Of a DNA stretch of 63,515 nucleotides, positions 40,526 through 53,118 are shown piece by piece (the stretch's first letter is position 1; every line of letters starts with the position of its first letter). A program made the translations under genes and the position numbers. The notes beneath the pieces are model-generated. The model was not told the origin of the DNA. It did no database searches and was given only the letters and a program-made list of their open reading frames with translations. The stretch is from Rugosimonospora acidiphila (lineage in GTDB: Bacteria; Actinomycetota; Actinomycetes; Mycobacteriales; Micromonosporaceae). The DNA is taken from contig NZ_BAABJQ010000042.1 in assembly GCF_039543385.1 (NCBI RefSeq), positions 1 to 63,515 of the forward strand, in the 5' to 3' direction.

Positions 40526-42991
40526 TCAGCTGAACCTGACGTACGCCGAGTGGGTGGTCCCGTCGATGAGGCGCAGGTCCAGCCGCACGCAGCTCGTGGC
40601 CGGCTTGCGGTCGGTACGCCACGAGAAGGTGTACCGGTCGGCCCTGGCGTCGTAGTGCAGCGTCCCGGCGGTGGTGCTCGCCGTCCCGGTCGGCGTACCC
40701 GTTCCGCACGCGACCGGCTGTGCCTGAGGGTAGCCGGGGGCGAGGACGCCCAGTCCGTGGTCGCCGGTGAGGCCGAACTTCACTGGGATCGTGGAGCCCG
40801 CCTTGGCCTTGCTCCAGTTTCGCGGGTTGGCCAGCGGCGGCGCGAATCCGGTGAACCGGTACGGCACCGCGACCGGTTTACTGGCGGCGTAGTAGTAATA
40901 CGCCTTGGTGGAAATGGTCAGGCCGGCGGTGTCGGACGGGTGTTTGAACGTCCCGGGCTGGAAGGTCAGCGTGACGCTGGTGGGCTCCACGTCGACTGCT
41001 TCGATCTTGCTGGCCGGAATGGTACGGGTGCCCTGCTTCACCACCAGGTCCGCAGGCGTGAGCCTGGACTCTTCCCGGACGTAGGTGTAGTCGCCGTTGT
41101 TGATGCTGTTCGAGTCCGTGATCCGGCGCTGCAGTTCGGTACTCGTGTCGAAGGTGATCTTGTTCGGCGCCTCGGCCCGGGCGTTGCTCAACGTCACGGG
41201 GTAGTTCAGGGCGGAGTCGCCTGTCTTCTCCACCGTGAGCGTGGCGGTGTCGTCGGCCGTGTAGGGGCTGTTCGCCGGGTCCGACGCCAGGTAGTCACTG
41301 ACATCGCCGAAGTCGATGCGCACGCCCGTCTTCGGATCCTGGAACACGTCACCCGGCTGCCAGAGCGCGCCCTCGGTGTCCAGCCCGGACAGCGAGTTCG
41401 TGATGGGCCGCCACACGCCGGTCAGGTTCTGCGACCCGCCGACGGCCGGATCGTTGTAGTACTGCTTGGAGATGATCTGCAGATTCTCGTTGACGTCCTG
41501 CTGCTCCCACTGCGACGCGTCGAGCCGGTACAGCAGCATGCCCTGGTATTTGCCCCGGTTGTCGAGGCCGTTGACGCCGAGCTTGGTGCGGAACTCCACG
41601 GCGTAGGCGGTCGAGACCCCGGTGCGGATGACGACCATCTTGCTGCCGCCGGGCGTCTCGATCGGGCTGATGTGGTGCACGGTGGTGCTGTCCTGGCTCA
41701 CCACGTCTACCTGATCGTCGCGCAGCCAGCCCACTTTCCATTTCTGGAAGCCGAGATAGTCGTTGGAGTGGCCGCCGATATTGCCCATGATGTCCCAGCC
41801 GCCGACCCAGAAGAACTGGTTGACGTTGACGCCGGCCACCTTGGTCGGTGAGTACATGTACAGGTCGGGGAACCCGATCGTGTGGCCCGCCTCGTGGTTC
41901 AGCCAGCGGTATCCCCAGTTGAACATGTCGTTGCCGGCGGTCAGCACCGTGCTGACGTAGTGCGGCTTGCCGTCGTGGTCGACGTAGGCGACCTGGTTGG
42001 TGTTGGTCTGCTCACCGTCGGTCGGGTCCCGGTTGATGTTGCCGGGGCCGTTGAACAGGCCGGAGGTTCCCCGGGCCGGCATGATGAGGGCCTCGTCGTA
42101 GTCGTCCGCCTTGATGCCCCAGTTGTCATAGGCGTGCTGGAATGCCTCGCGGGCGTAGGCGAACATGTTGTGCGTCTGGGCGTCCCAGGTGTAGGCGCTC
42201 GCGTTCTGATCCATCATGATCCAGCCCAGTCCGTCGCTGATCTGCGGCGAGACGAAGCTGAGCTGGAACTGGCCGTACGACGCGGTGTCGAAGAACTGCG
42301 CGGACGGTGCGATGTAGTCCTGGTACGGCTGCATCGTCTGGTACGGCGCCGGCGAGTTCGCGGCCAGCCGGTCCGGGAACTGCACGTACAGCACCAGCAT
42401 GCGCATCGACTTGTGTGCCGGCGTCTTCACGTCGCCGTTTTTCCACGCCACCGGCTTACCGTTGGCGTCCTGGTCGGGACGGATGTCTTCGAACCGGTAG
42501 AGCCCGGTCTGACCGGTCGTCGGGTCGTAGAACGTCGGGTCGGTGTAGCTCGTGCTCCAGCCTTCGTCGGTCCACTGGCTGGACCCCAGGATGTGGCCGT
42601 TGCTGGCCGGTTCACCCGGTCGCAACACCGGCACCGGCCGTGACTTCCCGCGTGAGCGGCCGTCCCGGATGGCGATGGTGGTGCCGGTCGACGTCACGCG
42701 GGCGAACTGGTCGGCGGTGAGGTCCACCGTCAGGGTGCCCGGCCCCGCCGCGACGTGCGTGATCTTCGTCGGCGGAACCACCGTCCCGTCCGGCTTGGTC
42801 ACGACCACGTCGTCGGCGGTGACGCCGGTGAGGTCGGCATTCGCGCTGGCGACGATCTCCGTCAGGCCGGCGAAGCTGGCGTGGGTCAGCGTCGCCGGCC
42901 GGTGCGCCCAGGCGGGCGCCGGCGCCGCGAGCAAGGCGAGGCCGAGGATCGCGGCCAGGCCGAATGCCGAGCGGATACGGTAGCGGCTCAT
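40526..42991 (-). CDS. Exported M6-type metallopeptidase (immune inhibitor A-like) with PxKF C-terminal domain
   Basis: 821 residues. Sec signal peptide (FGLAAILGLALLAAPAPAWA). Zinc motif HEAGHTIGFPDLY (HExxH plus downstream Asp) near residue 368, with MGNIGGHSNDY after it. The last 90 residues match the PxKF domain (AGSTIPVKFGLTGDHGLGVL, ending YVRFS). GAAGGA precedes ATG. The gene begins 25 bp after the S15 peptidase stop, so the two form an operon. It digests extracellular protein. Confidence 0.88.
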   Translation of the reverse strand: MSRYRIRSAFGLAAILGLALLAAPAPAWAHRPATLTHASFAGLTEIVASANADLTGVTADDVVVTKPDGTVVPPTKITHVAAGPGTLTVDLTADQFARVTSTGTTIAIRDGRSRGKSRPVPVLRPGEPASNGHILGSSQWTDEGWSTSYTDPTFYDPTTGQTGLYRFEDIRPDQDANGKPVAWKNGDVKTPAHKSMRMLVLYVQFPDRLAANSPAPYQTMQPYQDYIAPSAQFFDTASYGQFQLSFVSPQISDGLGWIMMDQNASAYTWDAQTHNMFAYAREAFQHAYDNWGIKADDYDEALIMPARGTSGLFNGPGNINRDPTDGEQTNTNQVAYVDHDGKPHYVSTVLTAGNDMFNWGYRWLNHEAGHTIGFPDLYMYSPTKVAGVNVNQFFWVGGWDIMGNIGGHSNDYLGFQKWKVGWLRDDQVDVVSQDSTTVHHISPIETPGGSKMVVIRTGVSTAYAVEFRTKLGVNGLDNRGKYQGMLLYRLDASQWEQQDVNENLQIISKQYYNDPAVGGSQNLTGVWRPITNSLSGLDTEGALWQPGDVFQDPKTGVRIDFGDVSDYLASDPANSPYTADDTATLTVEKTGDSALNYPVTLSNARAEAPNKITFDTSTELQRRITDSNSINNGDYTYVREESRLTPADLVVKQGTRTIPASKIEAVDVEPTSVTLTFQPGTFKHPSDTAGLTISTKAYYYYAASKPVAVPYRFTGFAPPLANPRNWSKAKAGSTIPVKFGLTGDHGLGVLAPGYPQAQPVACGTGTPTGTASTTAGTLHYDARADRYTFSWRTDRKPATSCVRLDLRLIDGTTHSAYVRFS

Positions 42992-43016
42992 CGGGTCCTT
43001 CCGATCACATACAACG

Positions 43017-45740
43017 TCAGCAGCTGAGTTCGGCGTCGAGGCGCGGGGTCCGCGCGTCGAGCGTCGCGCGTTGTTGCGTGGTCAGCTGGGTGCGGGCGAC
43101 CGTGTGGAGCAGCGTCTGGAGACTGGCGCAGGCGGCCGGTGCCCTACCGGTCACCAGCCCGGCCACCGTCCACGCACGGTTGGTCAGGTCCGCGGTCACG
43201 CCCTGGTCGAGCCCGAATCCTTCGATCGTCTCGGCGAACTCCATCAGATCGACCTGGGCCGCGGCCGGCGTGGCGGTCAGGTAGGTCTCGTCCGGCAGGT
43301 AGACGGTCTTGCCGCCCGGGTCCGAGCACCCCAACTGCGTGCCGACCTGGCTCACCGACATGAGCCGCTGCGCCTGGTCGAGCGTCACCGTCGCGTTCGG
43401 ACTCCCGGCGAGGTCGAACACCTGGCCCTGGAAGTCGCTCAGCGCGGTGCAGGCGGCCGGCGTGCCGACCTTCCGCGACGCGTCGATCAGCGCCAGCCGC
43501 AGCTGGTTGGCCACCGTGACGGGCAGGCCCATCCGGTCGACGGACACCCGCGCCGCGTCGACCTGCGCGGCGGGCGATCCCGCACCGATGGCCGCCGCGA
43601 GGGCCGCGGCGCCGCCCACCACCGGCAACTGCACGGTGCTGCGCGCGAGGTCCATCGTCAGCTGCGTCCCGGGCGCCGGACGGATCGTGTGCTCGTTGTC
43701 GCTGGAGAGGATCATGATCCCGATCCGGTGCCCGGCGAGGATCACCGCGTCCTTGGCCTGCAGATCGAAGTGCATCCGGTGGTACTGGCCGGGAGTGATC
43801 GCTTCGGTCGTCGCCGGCGAGTCACGGTTCTCCGGGTCGAGCCAGCCGCGCGACAGGATCGTCGGGCTGCCCGTCGGCGGGTAGTCGACCAGCACGCCGG
43901 TCAGGTTCGCCTTGGGCTTGCTGAACGACATCCACAGCGACAGCCAGGGCGTGCCGCTGAGGCGCACGTTCTGGGTGAGGGCCGGCGTCTGGTAGAGCAG
44001 CCGCACGTTCGACGAGGCGGCGTTCATCGAGGTGGTAGCGGTAACCATCGCGTTGTCGGTCAGCGTCTCGGTCGTGCCGCTGCCGGGCTGGAAGGTCAGC
44101 CCACCGATCGCCGGGGCACCCGCGGTGAAGTCGAGCGTCGCGGGGGCCGCGGTCGGGTCGGGCCACTCGGCGTACGGCGTCGGATTGGCGCTGCCGCAGG
44201 CCAGGCTGACCGACGCGCCGTCGGCGACCCGCTGCCCGGCGGCGGTGGCCACCGCCGAGGCGAGCACGATGTGCCGCGAGTCCGGGATCTTGCTGATCAG
44301 CCGCGTGGTGGTGGTCACCGTGCCGTTCGAGGCGGTGATGGGGATCGTCGCGGTGAGGCCCAGCGTCAGCTGCCCCGAGTCCGCCACCGTCAGCGTCGCG
44401 GTGTTCGACTGGTCGCCGACCACTGGGGTCTGCCGCGGCGGGCACGCGTTGGCCTCCCGCACCACGTACGACTTGGGCAGCTTCTCGACCCCGTTCTGGA
44501 CCCCGTACAGGTAGCGGGTGAACCAGCGGTTGACCATGACGTCCGGCGGCGACCCGCCGTGCCCGCCCTGGTGGAAGTAGAACTCGTGCGGCACGCCCAG
44601 CTGCTTGATCGCGTCGTAGAACTCGGCCGCTTGCCTGGTCATCACGTTGTTGTCGTTGTCGCCGTGCGCGAGCAGCACCGCGGCATGGATCTTGTCCACG
44701 TCGTTCATCAGGTTGCGGTCGTTCCAGAACGAGGTGTAGTCCCCGGACGCGCGGTCGATGTTGGCGGTGATGTCCTGGATCACCGGGCGGCAGACCGAGG
44801 GGTCCGGCTGCCAGCCGGTGGCCGCCGACCGGCGGGTGTTCACGACGTCGGCGAGCACGTCGGAGTCCTCACCCTGGAATCCGCCCGGCCCGCGGACCAT
44901 GCCGTTGGTGCGGTAGTAGTCGTAGTAGCTCACCACCGGCGAGATCGGGACGATCGCGTCCAGACCCTCGACTCCGGTGGTGGCCGCGGCGATCGGCAGG
45001 GTGCCGTTGTAGGACGTCCCCATCATGCCGACCTTCCCGGTGGTCCAGTCCGGGTCGGGAACGGTGGTGTTGCCGTCCACGCTCGTGTACGCGGTGGCCC
45101 GGCCGTTCAGCCAGTCGATCACCGCTTTCACACCCAGCGTCTCGTTGCTCGCGCCGTCGGTCGCGCAGCCGGTCGACCAACCGGTACCGAGGGAGTCGGC
45201 GTGTACCACGGCAAACCCGCGGGGCAGCCAGGCCGTGTTGAAGTCGTTGCTGATGATCGGGCTGGTGTTGCGGATCATGAACGGCATCTGGGCGGGCCGG
45301 GTAGCGGGCGGGTCACCGATCTCGTGGTCGACGCTCCAGTTCGCGTTCGGGCCGAGGTTCGCGAAGTACGGGCTGGCCTCGAAGATCACCGGCGCCTTGT
45401 AGCCACAGGACGGGTTGGCCGTCTCGGCGGGCCGGGTGATGTCGATGTGGACACGGTCGGGAATGCCGTCCCGGTCGCTGTCCACGCCGGGCACCTGCAC
45501 CCAGGCCTCGCCGCGCACCCAGGTAGTGGAGTCCGCGGAGAAGACGTTCTGCGCCAACCCATCGGCGAACGTGGGCGTCGCGCACGCACCCGGCGCGTCG
45601 GCCGACGGCGAAGCGTCGCTCGCCGACGCGGCCTGGGCCACCTGCGCGGTGCCGGCCACCGCCACGAGTACCGCCACCGCCGGCACGACCAGCAGCCGTG
45701 CCCGCTTCCAGGTCCGTAGGAATGAGTATCTTCGCGCCAT
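43017..45740 (-). CDS. Exported Xaa-Pro dipeptidyl-peptidase / CocE-family S15 hydrolase
   Basis: 907 residues. Leader KRARLLVVPAVAVLVAVAGTAQVAQA. Alpha/beta hydrolase core: VGMMGTSYNGTLPIAAA (nucleophile Ser), LLAHGDNDNNVM (acid), HQGGHGGSPPD (His). A jelly-roll X-Pro_C domain follows (PWLSLWMSFSKPKANLTGVLVDY, HRMHFDLQAKDAVILAGHRIGI), and 150 extra helical residues with Cys pairs. It removes dipeptides after Pro. ATG 45740 is the first start that gives a good signal peptide. First gene of an operon with the M6 peptidase. Confidence 0.86.
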   Translation of the reverse strand: MARRYSFLRTWKRARLLVVPAVAVLVAVAGTAQVAQAASASDASPSADAPGACATPTFADGLAQNVFSADSTTWVRGEAWVQVPGVDSDRDGIPDRVHIDITRPAETANPSCGYKAPVIFEASPYFANLGPNANWSVDHEIGDPPATRPAQMPFMIRNTSPIISNDFNTAWLPRGFAVVHADSLGTGWSTGCATDGASNETLGVKAVIDWLNGRATAYTSVDGNTTVPDPDWTTGKVGMMGTSYNGTLPIAAATTGVEGLDAIVPISPVVSYYDYYRTNGMVRGPGGFQGEDSDVLADVVNTRRSAATGWQPDPSVCRPVIQDITANIDRASGDYTSFWNDRNLMNDVDKIHAAVLLAHGDNDNNVMTRQAAEFYDAIKQLGVPHEFYFHQGGHGGSPPDVMVNRWFTRYLYGVQNGVEKLPKSYVVREANACPPRQTPVVGDQSNTATLTVADSGQLTLGLTATIPITASNGTVTTTTRLISKIPDSRHIVLASAVATAAGQRVADGASVSLACGSANPTPYAEWPDPTAAPATLDFTAGAPAIGGLTFQPGSGTTETLTDNAMVTATTSMNAASSNVRLLYQTPALTQNVRLSGTPWLSLWMSFSKPKANLTGVLVDYPPTGSPTILSRGWLDPENRDSPATTEAITPGQYHRMHFDLQAKDAVILAGHRIGIMILSSDNEHTIRPAPGTQLTMDLARSTVQLPVVGGAAALAAAIGAGSPAAQVDAARVSVDRMGLPVTVANQLRLALIDASRKVGTPAACTALSDFQGQVFDLAGSPNATVTLDQAQRLMSVSQVGTQLGCSDPGGKTVYLPDETYLTATPAAAQVDLMEFAETIEGFGLDQGVTADLTNRAWTVAGLVTGRAPAACASLQTLLHTVARTQLTTQQRATLDARTPRLDAELSC

Positions 45741-45861
45741 GCGCACGGTCCCCGCACCCCCCGCTCGGTGGAGATAACTTGATCGCATTCTGGCCGCCGT
45801 CGTACCGAGGCCGGAACCGACGACTGTCGAATCTCTTCATCGACGTATGCGACAGCCTCAT

Positions 45862-46205
45862 GAACGGGGTCACCGACGCTGGCGCTGGCGCGCACCCTGT
45901 CACAGGCCCTGCGGCTGCCGGTGTTCAGCAAGGACACCATCAAGGAGACCCACGCGGACGTGCTGGGCAGCGCCCCGCCGCCCGGTTGGACCCAGCGGCG
46001 CTGGAACGCCGCCCTCGGCGCCGCGGCCAGCGAGACGATGTGGGCCCTGCTGGCCGCCACGCCGGTGTCGACGGCTTGGGTGGTATCCAGCCGGAGCAGC
46101 GGCCCGAGGTGAAGAGGTTGCGCGGTCACCGCCCTGGTCGCCTGGGTTGCCCAGCAGGGCATCGAACCGGCCGGGTCCACCGACGCGATGAGCGAGCATC
46201 AGTAA
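45862..46205 (+). pseudogene. Decayed P-loop kinase with an internal deletion and micro-inversion
   Basis: Plus-strand frame: TGSPTLALARTLSQALRLPVFSKDTIKETHADVLG, ASETMWALLAATPV as in actinobacterial AAA kinases, but the Walker A Gly-Lys-Ser/Thr is lost (GSPTLALA). At about 46060-46120 the sequence reads correctly only on the minus strand (QPLHLGPLLRLDTTQAVDT), then plus again (VTALVAWVAQQG). The family normally has LGP..RVDTT..VDV..LVAWV in order, so a piece of about 55 bp is inverted. Much of the middle is missing and a TGA follows. Similarity is from memory of the family. Confidence 0.6.
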
Positions 46206-46951
46206 GCGTCTGCCGGCTTGCGCGCCAGCACGAGCCCGTACCGTGGGCTGCCGTTGGCCAGCTGACCCAGGGCCGTCAAGCCGACGACGTCCACCGAGAA
46301 GCCGGCCGCCGTCAGGTCGTCGCGGATCGCGGACAGCGGGGTGATCCGGTAGTACATGACGAACGGCGGGCGCCGCACGACGTTGCGGACCCGCATGGCC
46401 AGGTCGAAGCCGAGCGTGGTCCAGTGCGCGAGCGAGGTCAGGGGCGGCGGCGCGCCGAGCGGGAAGGCGAACAGCCCGTCGGGCCGCAGCGCGCGGTACA
46501 CCCCCTCGAAGAGTGCCGGCCTCTCGGCCGGCAGGAAATGCCCGAGGGCCCCGAAGGTGACCGCGAGGTCGAAGTCCTCGACGAAGGCGAGGGCCCGGGC
46601 GTCGGCCCGCACCCATGCGGCCTCCGGGTGCGCGTCACGCGCCCGCGCGAGCATGCCGGCGCTGAAGTCGACACCCGTGACCCGTCCCTCGCACAGCGGC
46701 CCGAGGACCAGCATGCCCGCGCCGGTGCCGCAGCACACGTCCAGTCCCTCGCCGAACGGCCCGAGTTCGGACAGCGCCTCGGTGGTCGCGGCCAGAATGC
46801 TCTGCGGGGTACGGAACGGGGTGTGGTCGAATTTCGGCGCCAGCAGGTCGTAGCCGCGCTCGACCGAGGACAGCGCCTGGACGCACAGCTCACGCAGGGA
46901 CGGGCCTTGGGGCGAGAACACCGCCCGAGGGTACCCGCCGCACAGCGGCAT
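46199..46951 (-). CDS. Class I SAM-dependent methyltransferase
   Basis: 250 residues. Motif I GLDVCCGTGAGMLVLGP, motif II VTGVDFSAGMLARARDAHP, then VRADARALAF and DLAVTFGALGHFLPAERP, RALRPDGLFAFPLG. Small-molecule methyltransferase. ATG 46951 is chosen for typical length; no clear ribosome site. Its stop overlaps the tail of the kinase pseudogene on the other strand. Confidence 0.8.
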   Translation of the reverse strand: MPLCGGYPRAVFSPQGPSLRELCVQALSSVERGYDLLAPKFDHTPFRTPQSILAATTEALSELGPFGEGLDVCCGTGAGMLVLGPLCEGRVTGVDFSAGMLARARDAHPEAAWVRADARALAFVEDFDLAVTFGALGHFLPAERPALFEGVYRALRPDGLFAFPLGAPPPLTSLAHWTTLGFDLAMRVRNVVRRPPFVMYYRITPLSAIRDDLTAAGFSVDVVGLTALGQLANGSPRYGLVLARKPADAY

Positions 46952-47006
46952 CGCGGGCGGAACCGCTCGGAACCCGGACAACCTAGTGCCACCGAGTCCG
47001 GCGCGC

Positions 47007-47873
47007 TCAGGCGAGGGCGGCGGGTGCGGCGGCAGGTGTGGTGAGTTCGTCCAGCGCCACCTGCGAGGCGGTGTCCGCCGCGCGGTACACGACCAGGCGG
47101 TGGCCGGTCTCCCCCAGCGGTACCAGCACCTCGTAGTCGAGGGCGAGCGGCCCCGCAACGGGATGGCGCACCCGCTTGCGGCCCCGGGCGTTGACCCGCA
47201 CGTCGCGCCGCTCCCACAGGCGTGCGAACTCCTCGCTGCGGGAGGCGAGCTCCGCGACCAGTCGGGGCAGTTCCTCGTCGTCGGGGTACGCCGCCCACGC
47301 CGCGCGTAGGTCGGCGATACCTTCCCGGATGATCCGTTCCCGGTCGACGTAGAAGTCGACCATCGGCGGGTGCAGCAGGCACAGCCACAGCGTGTTGCGC
47401 CGCCGCGCGGGAAGCTCGTCGAGGCCGAGCATGAGCGCGGACATCTCGGGATTCCACGCGACGATGTCGAACCGGTGATTGATCAGCATGGCCGGCAACG
47501 GCGACAGTCCGCGTACCAGCGCGTCGAGCATGCCCGGTACGGCGGTGTCCCGTCGCCCGGCGGCGGGTCGCCGCTGGGTCAGGTCGAACAGGTAGACCCG
47601 CTCGTCGTCGGACAGCCGTAGCGCCCGGGACAACGCGTCCAGCACGTCCGTCGAGGGGCGCAGGCCGCGTCCCTGCTCGAGGCGGGTCACGTAGTCGACG
47701 CTGACGCCGGCCAGCTCGGCGACCTCCTCGCGGCGCAGGCCGGGGGTGCGCCGCGCCCGGCGCCGCCCGGGCACCATGACCTCGCCGGGCGACAGCCGCT
47801 CCCGGCGGCTGCGCAGGAAGGCGCCCAGCTCCTGGGTCGCGTTCACATCCCCGGCGAGTGCGTTGCTGGTCAT
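47007..47873 (-). CDS. XRE regulator with MmyB-like ligand domain
   Basis: 288 residues. HTH PGLRREEVAELAGVSVDYVTRLEQGRGLRPSTDVLDALSRAL, then a PAS-like MmyB domain (MLINHRFDIVAWNPEMSALML, LWLCLLHPPMVDFYVD). ATG 47873; the frame is open upstream but without support. It is divergent from an aldo/keto reductase (157 bp between starts), its likely target. These proteins often bind fatty acids or lipophilic effectors. Confidence 0.88.
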   Translation of the reverse strand: MTSNALAGDVNATQELGAFLRSRRERLSPGEVMVPGRRRARRTPGLRREEVAELAGVSVDYVTRLEQGRGLRPSTDVLDALSRALRLSDDERVYLFDLTQRRPAAGRRDTAVPGMLDALVRGLSPLPAMLINHRFDIVAWNPEMSALMLGLDELPARRRNTLWLCLLHPPMVDFYVDRERIIREGIADLRAAWAAYPDDEELPRLVAELASRSEEFARLWERRDVRVNARGRKRVRHPVAGPLALDYEVLVPLGETGHRLVVYRAADTASQVALDELTTPAAAPAALA

Positions 47874-48030
47874 CTGGTTGAGCCTATTCGCCAAGGGTGG
47901 GACGGCCAATCCCAGGATGCCGTTTCCCTTACCCACGCCGCCCGGCCGTCGCACCCTTGATCGCGGTCCGGCCGGCAGCGGTGCCGGACCCGCCGGAGAC
48001 TCATCCGCTGTGCGAGCTGAGGAGAGCATT

Positions 48031-49110
<1,080 letters not shown>

Positions 49111-49182
49111 CCGCCACGCGGCGGGCGACGTACCGGGAGAAGGCCCGTGCCGGATGGTGGCGCGGGCCACGCTTCACTCTGG

Positions 49183-49197
49183 TACCCTAGGGGGGTA
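49183..49197 (+). promoter_or_regulatory. CsoR operator
   Basis: TACCC-TAGGG-GGGTA, a perfect match to the CsoR consensus TACCC-N5-GGGTA, 37 bp before the csoR start. Predicts copper-relieved autorepression of csoR-copZ-copA. Confidence 0.78.
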
Positions 49198-49234
49198 TGG
49201 TAGCTGTGACACGGCGGCGGAACGGGAGACGGCG

Positions 49235-49516
49235 ATGGTGAGCTACAGCAACAACAAACAGGACTACCTGGCCCGGCTGCGCCGCATCGAGGGCCAGATC
49301 CGCGGCCTGCAGCGCATGGTCGAGGAGGACAAGTACTGCATCGACGTGCTGACCCAGGTGTCGGCCGCGACCAAGGCGCTGCAGTCGTTCTCCCTGTCCC
49401 TGTTGGAGGAGCACCTGGCCACCTGCGTCGTCGACGCCGCCCGGCAGGGCGGCGAACAGGCCGACATCAAGGTCAAAGAGGCCAGCGACGCGATCGCGCG
49501 CCTGGTCCGTTCCTGA
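49235..49516 (+). CDS. csoR: Copper-sensing repressor
   Basis: 93 residues. DUF156 fold: DYLARLRRIEGQIRGLQRMVEEDKYCIDVLTQVSA with first Cys, then EEHLATCV with His and second Cys, i.e. the C-H-C copper site. A canonical operator is upstream. ATG 49235 lies 6 bp after GGGAGAC. The copZ- and copA-like genes follow on the same strand. Copper binding would release the operator. Confidence 0.9.
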   Translation: MVSYSNNKQDYLARLRRIEGQIRGLQRMVEEDKYCIDVLTQVSAATKALQSFSLSLLEEHLATCVVDAARQGGEQADIKVKEASDAIARLVRS

Positions 49517-49590
49517 CCGCGCGGCCCTGCCGGATCGCGCCCGTTCCAGCCGAGTTGAGCGGCCCAGCCGCGCCGCCGAGCCGAGCCGAG

Positions 49591-49628
49591 CCGCCCAGCC
49601 GCGCCGCCCAGCCGCGCCGCCCAGCCCG
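49591..49628. repeat. 13-bp repeat, about three units, between csoR and copZ
   Basis: CCGCCCAGCCGCG at 49591 and 49604 and partly at 49617, in a 180-bp gap that also has GAGCC pentamers at 49578. No gene seen in this gap. Confidence 0.75.
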
Positions 49629-49695
49629 ACCGCAACGCCCGTCCCGGCGGCACCGGCCGCCCGGACCGCACCACCGCACGTTCGAGGAGGAACCG

Positions 49696-49905
49696 TTGAG
49701 CACCACCACCACGTACCAGGTCTCCGGCATGACCTGCGAGCACTGCGTGCGCGCGGTCACCGAGGAGGTCGCCGCGCTGCCCGGCGTCGAGAGTGTCGCC
49801 GTGGACCTGCCCACCGGGGCGGTGAGTGTCACCAGCGCGGCGTCGCTCAACCCCGACGCGGTGCGCGCGGCGATCGACGAGGCCGGCTACGAGCTGGTCA
49901 GCTAG
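49696..49905 (+). CDS. copZ: Copper chaperone (HMA domain)
   Basis: 69 residues. GMTCEHCVRAVTEEVAALPGV carries the Cu-binding CxxC, then the ferredoxin-like rest (VDLPTGAVSV, IDEAGYEL). GAGGAGG is 5 bp before TTG 49696. It would hand Cu(I) to the ATPase, whose gene starts 9 bp later. Confidence 0.88.
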   Translation: MSTTTTYQVSGMTCEHCVRAVTEEVAALPGVESVAVDLPTGAVSVTSAASLNPDAVRAAIDEAGYELVS

Positions 49906-49914
49906 GCGGCCGTC

Positions 49915-52264
<2,350 letters not shown>

Positions 52265-52269
<5 letters not shown>

Positions 52270-52318
52270 GCCGGTCAGGCCAGCTGAGCCGGTGAGGCCA
52301 GCTGAGCCGGTCAGGCCA
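52265..52318. repeat. 18-bp direct repeat, three units, at the copA stop
   Basis: GCTGAGCCGGTSAGGCCA at 52265, 52283 and 52301. The copA stop TGA (52267-52269) lies in the first unit, so copies extend from the gene end. Confidence 0.88.
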
Positions 52319-52352
52319 CGCCTGGGCCGCCCGGGCCACGCGGTCGCGCGGA

Positions 52353-53057
52353 TCAGCGCGTCGGGGCGCTGGCGACCTGTGCGATGTAGCGCTGCCGCAG
52401 TTGGGCCACCAGCTGCGGATGGGCGAAGGACCCGAAGGCCTGCGACTGGTACCGGGCCGGAATCAGCTGCCGGACCTGGGTGCGGTAGTCCAGCTGCGGT
52501 ACCGGGAGCCGGACCGCGGGCGGGTTACCCAGGCCGATGGCGACCGGTCCGGCGCTCTTGGTCGCGTAGTCCCACGGCGTTCCGTCCTGCCCGATGACGC
52601 ACAGGTGCAGCGCGTACACCCACCGGACCTGGGCGACGGTGGTGGCCGCCGGCGGGTCGACGCCGAACGGGTCGAGGGTGCACATCACCCGGCGGGGGCC
52701 GGCGTTGTCCTCGTCGTGCCCGAGGTGCTCGATCTGCGGCGACGACTCCAGCATCACCACCGCGCGCTGCGCCAGCGAAATCCGTAGCCGGTCGGGCAGC
52801 CCCCCGGAGCCCGACCCGTGAATCCACTGTGGATTCAGTACCAGCAGCGCGGCGGCCGGCAACGCCAGCGCCAGCAGCACCACCAGCAGGACGGGCCACC
52901 GCCGGAGCCTCTGGGCGGCCGGTGCGGTGGACGCGGATGTCGGCGCCGGCTCGGGTCGCGGCGCGATGTCGGGTGTCGGTTCGGCTGGCGGGCGCACGTT
53001 ACCTCCGGCACGACCTGCGGGCACGCGTGTGAACGTGCGAGGATCGGGGACGCTCAA
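52353..53057 (-). CDS. Membrane-anchored protein of unknown function
   Basis: 234 residues. A Pro-rich cytosolic part (1-50), one membrane helix (WPVLLVVLLALALPAAALLVL, about 54-74), then an external domain with Cys at CTLDP and HLCVIGQ, and repeated helices at the end (AHPQLVAQLRQRYIAQV). No family recognised. Convergent with copA; monocistronic. ATG/GTG region near 53057 not certain. Confidence 0.6.
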   Translation of the reverse strand: MSVPDPRTFTRVPAGRAGGNVRPPAEPTPDIAPRPEPAPTSASTAPAAQRLRRWPVLLVVLLALALPAAALLVLNPQWIHGSGSGGLPDRLRISLAQRAVVMLESSPQIEHLGHDEDNAGPRRVMCTLDPFGVDPPAATTVAQVRWVYALHLCVIGQDGTPWDYATKSAGPVAIGLGNPPAVRLPVPQLDYRTQVRQLIPARYQSQAFGSFAHPQLVAQLRQRYIAQVASAPTR

Positions 53058-53118
53058 CGCCAGCGCATCGATGCAACCACATGCCCCGGCCGGATGGCAA
53101 CCGCCGGCCCGCGCCCGG

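Noticed and set aside
43071..45719. 882-codon open frame on the plus strand
   Set aside because: It is antisense to the S15 peptidase, whose signal peptide and active-site motifs are clear. The composition is Arg/Gly/Val-rich with no domain, typical of GC-rich shadows.
45824..45855. CTGTCG/CGACAG inverted pair before the S15 peptidase
   Set aside because: Short arms with a 20-bp gap; not convincing as an operator or terminator.
49517..49695. Possible small gene between csoR and copZ
   Set aside because: The frames there are simple-repeat (Pro/Ser/Arg) and have no ribosome site; the gap is a repeat region.
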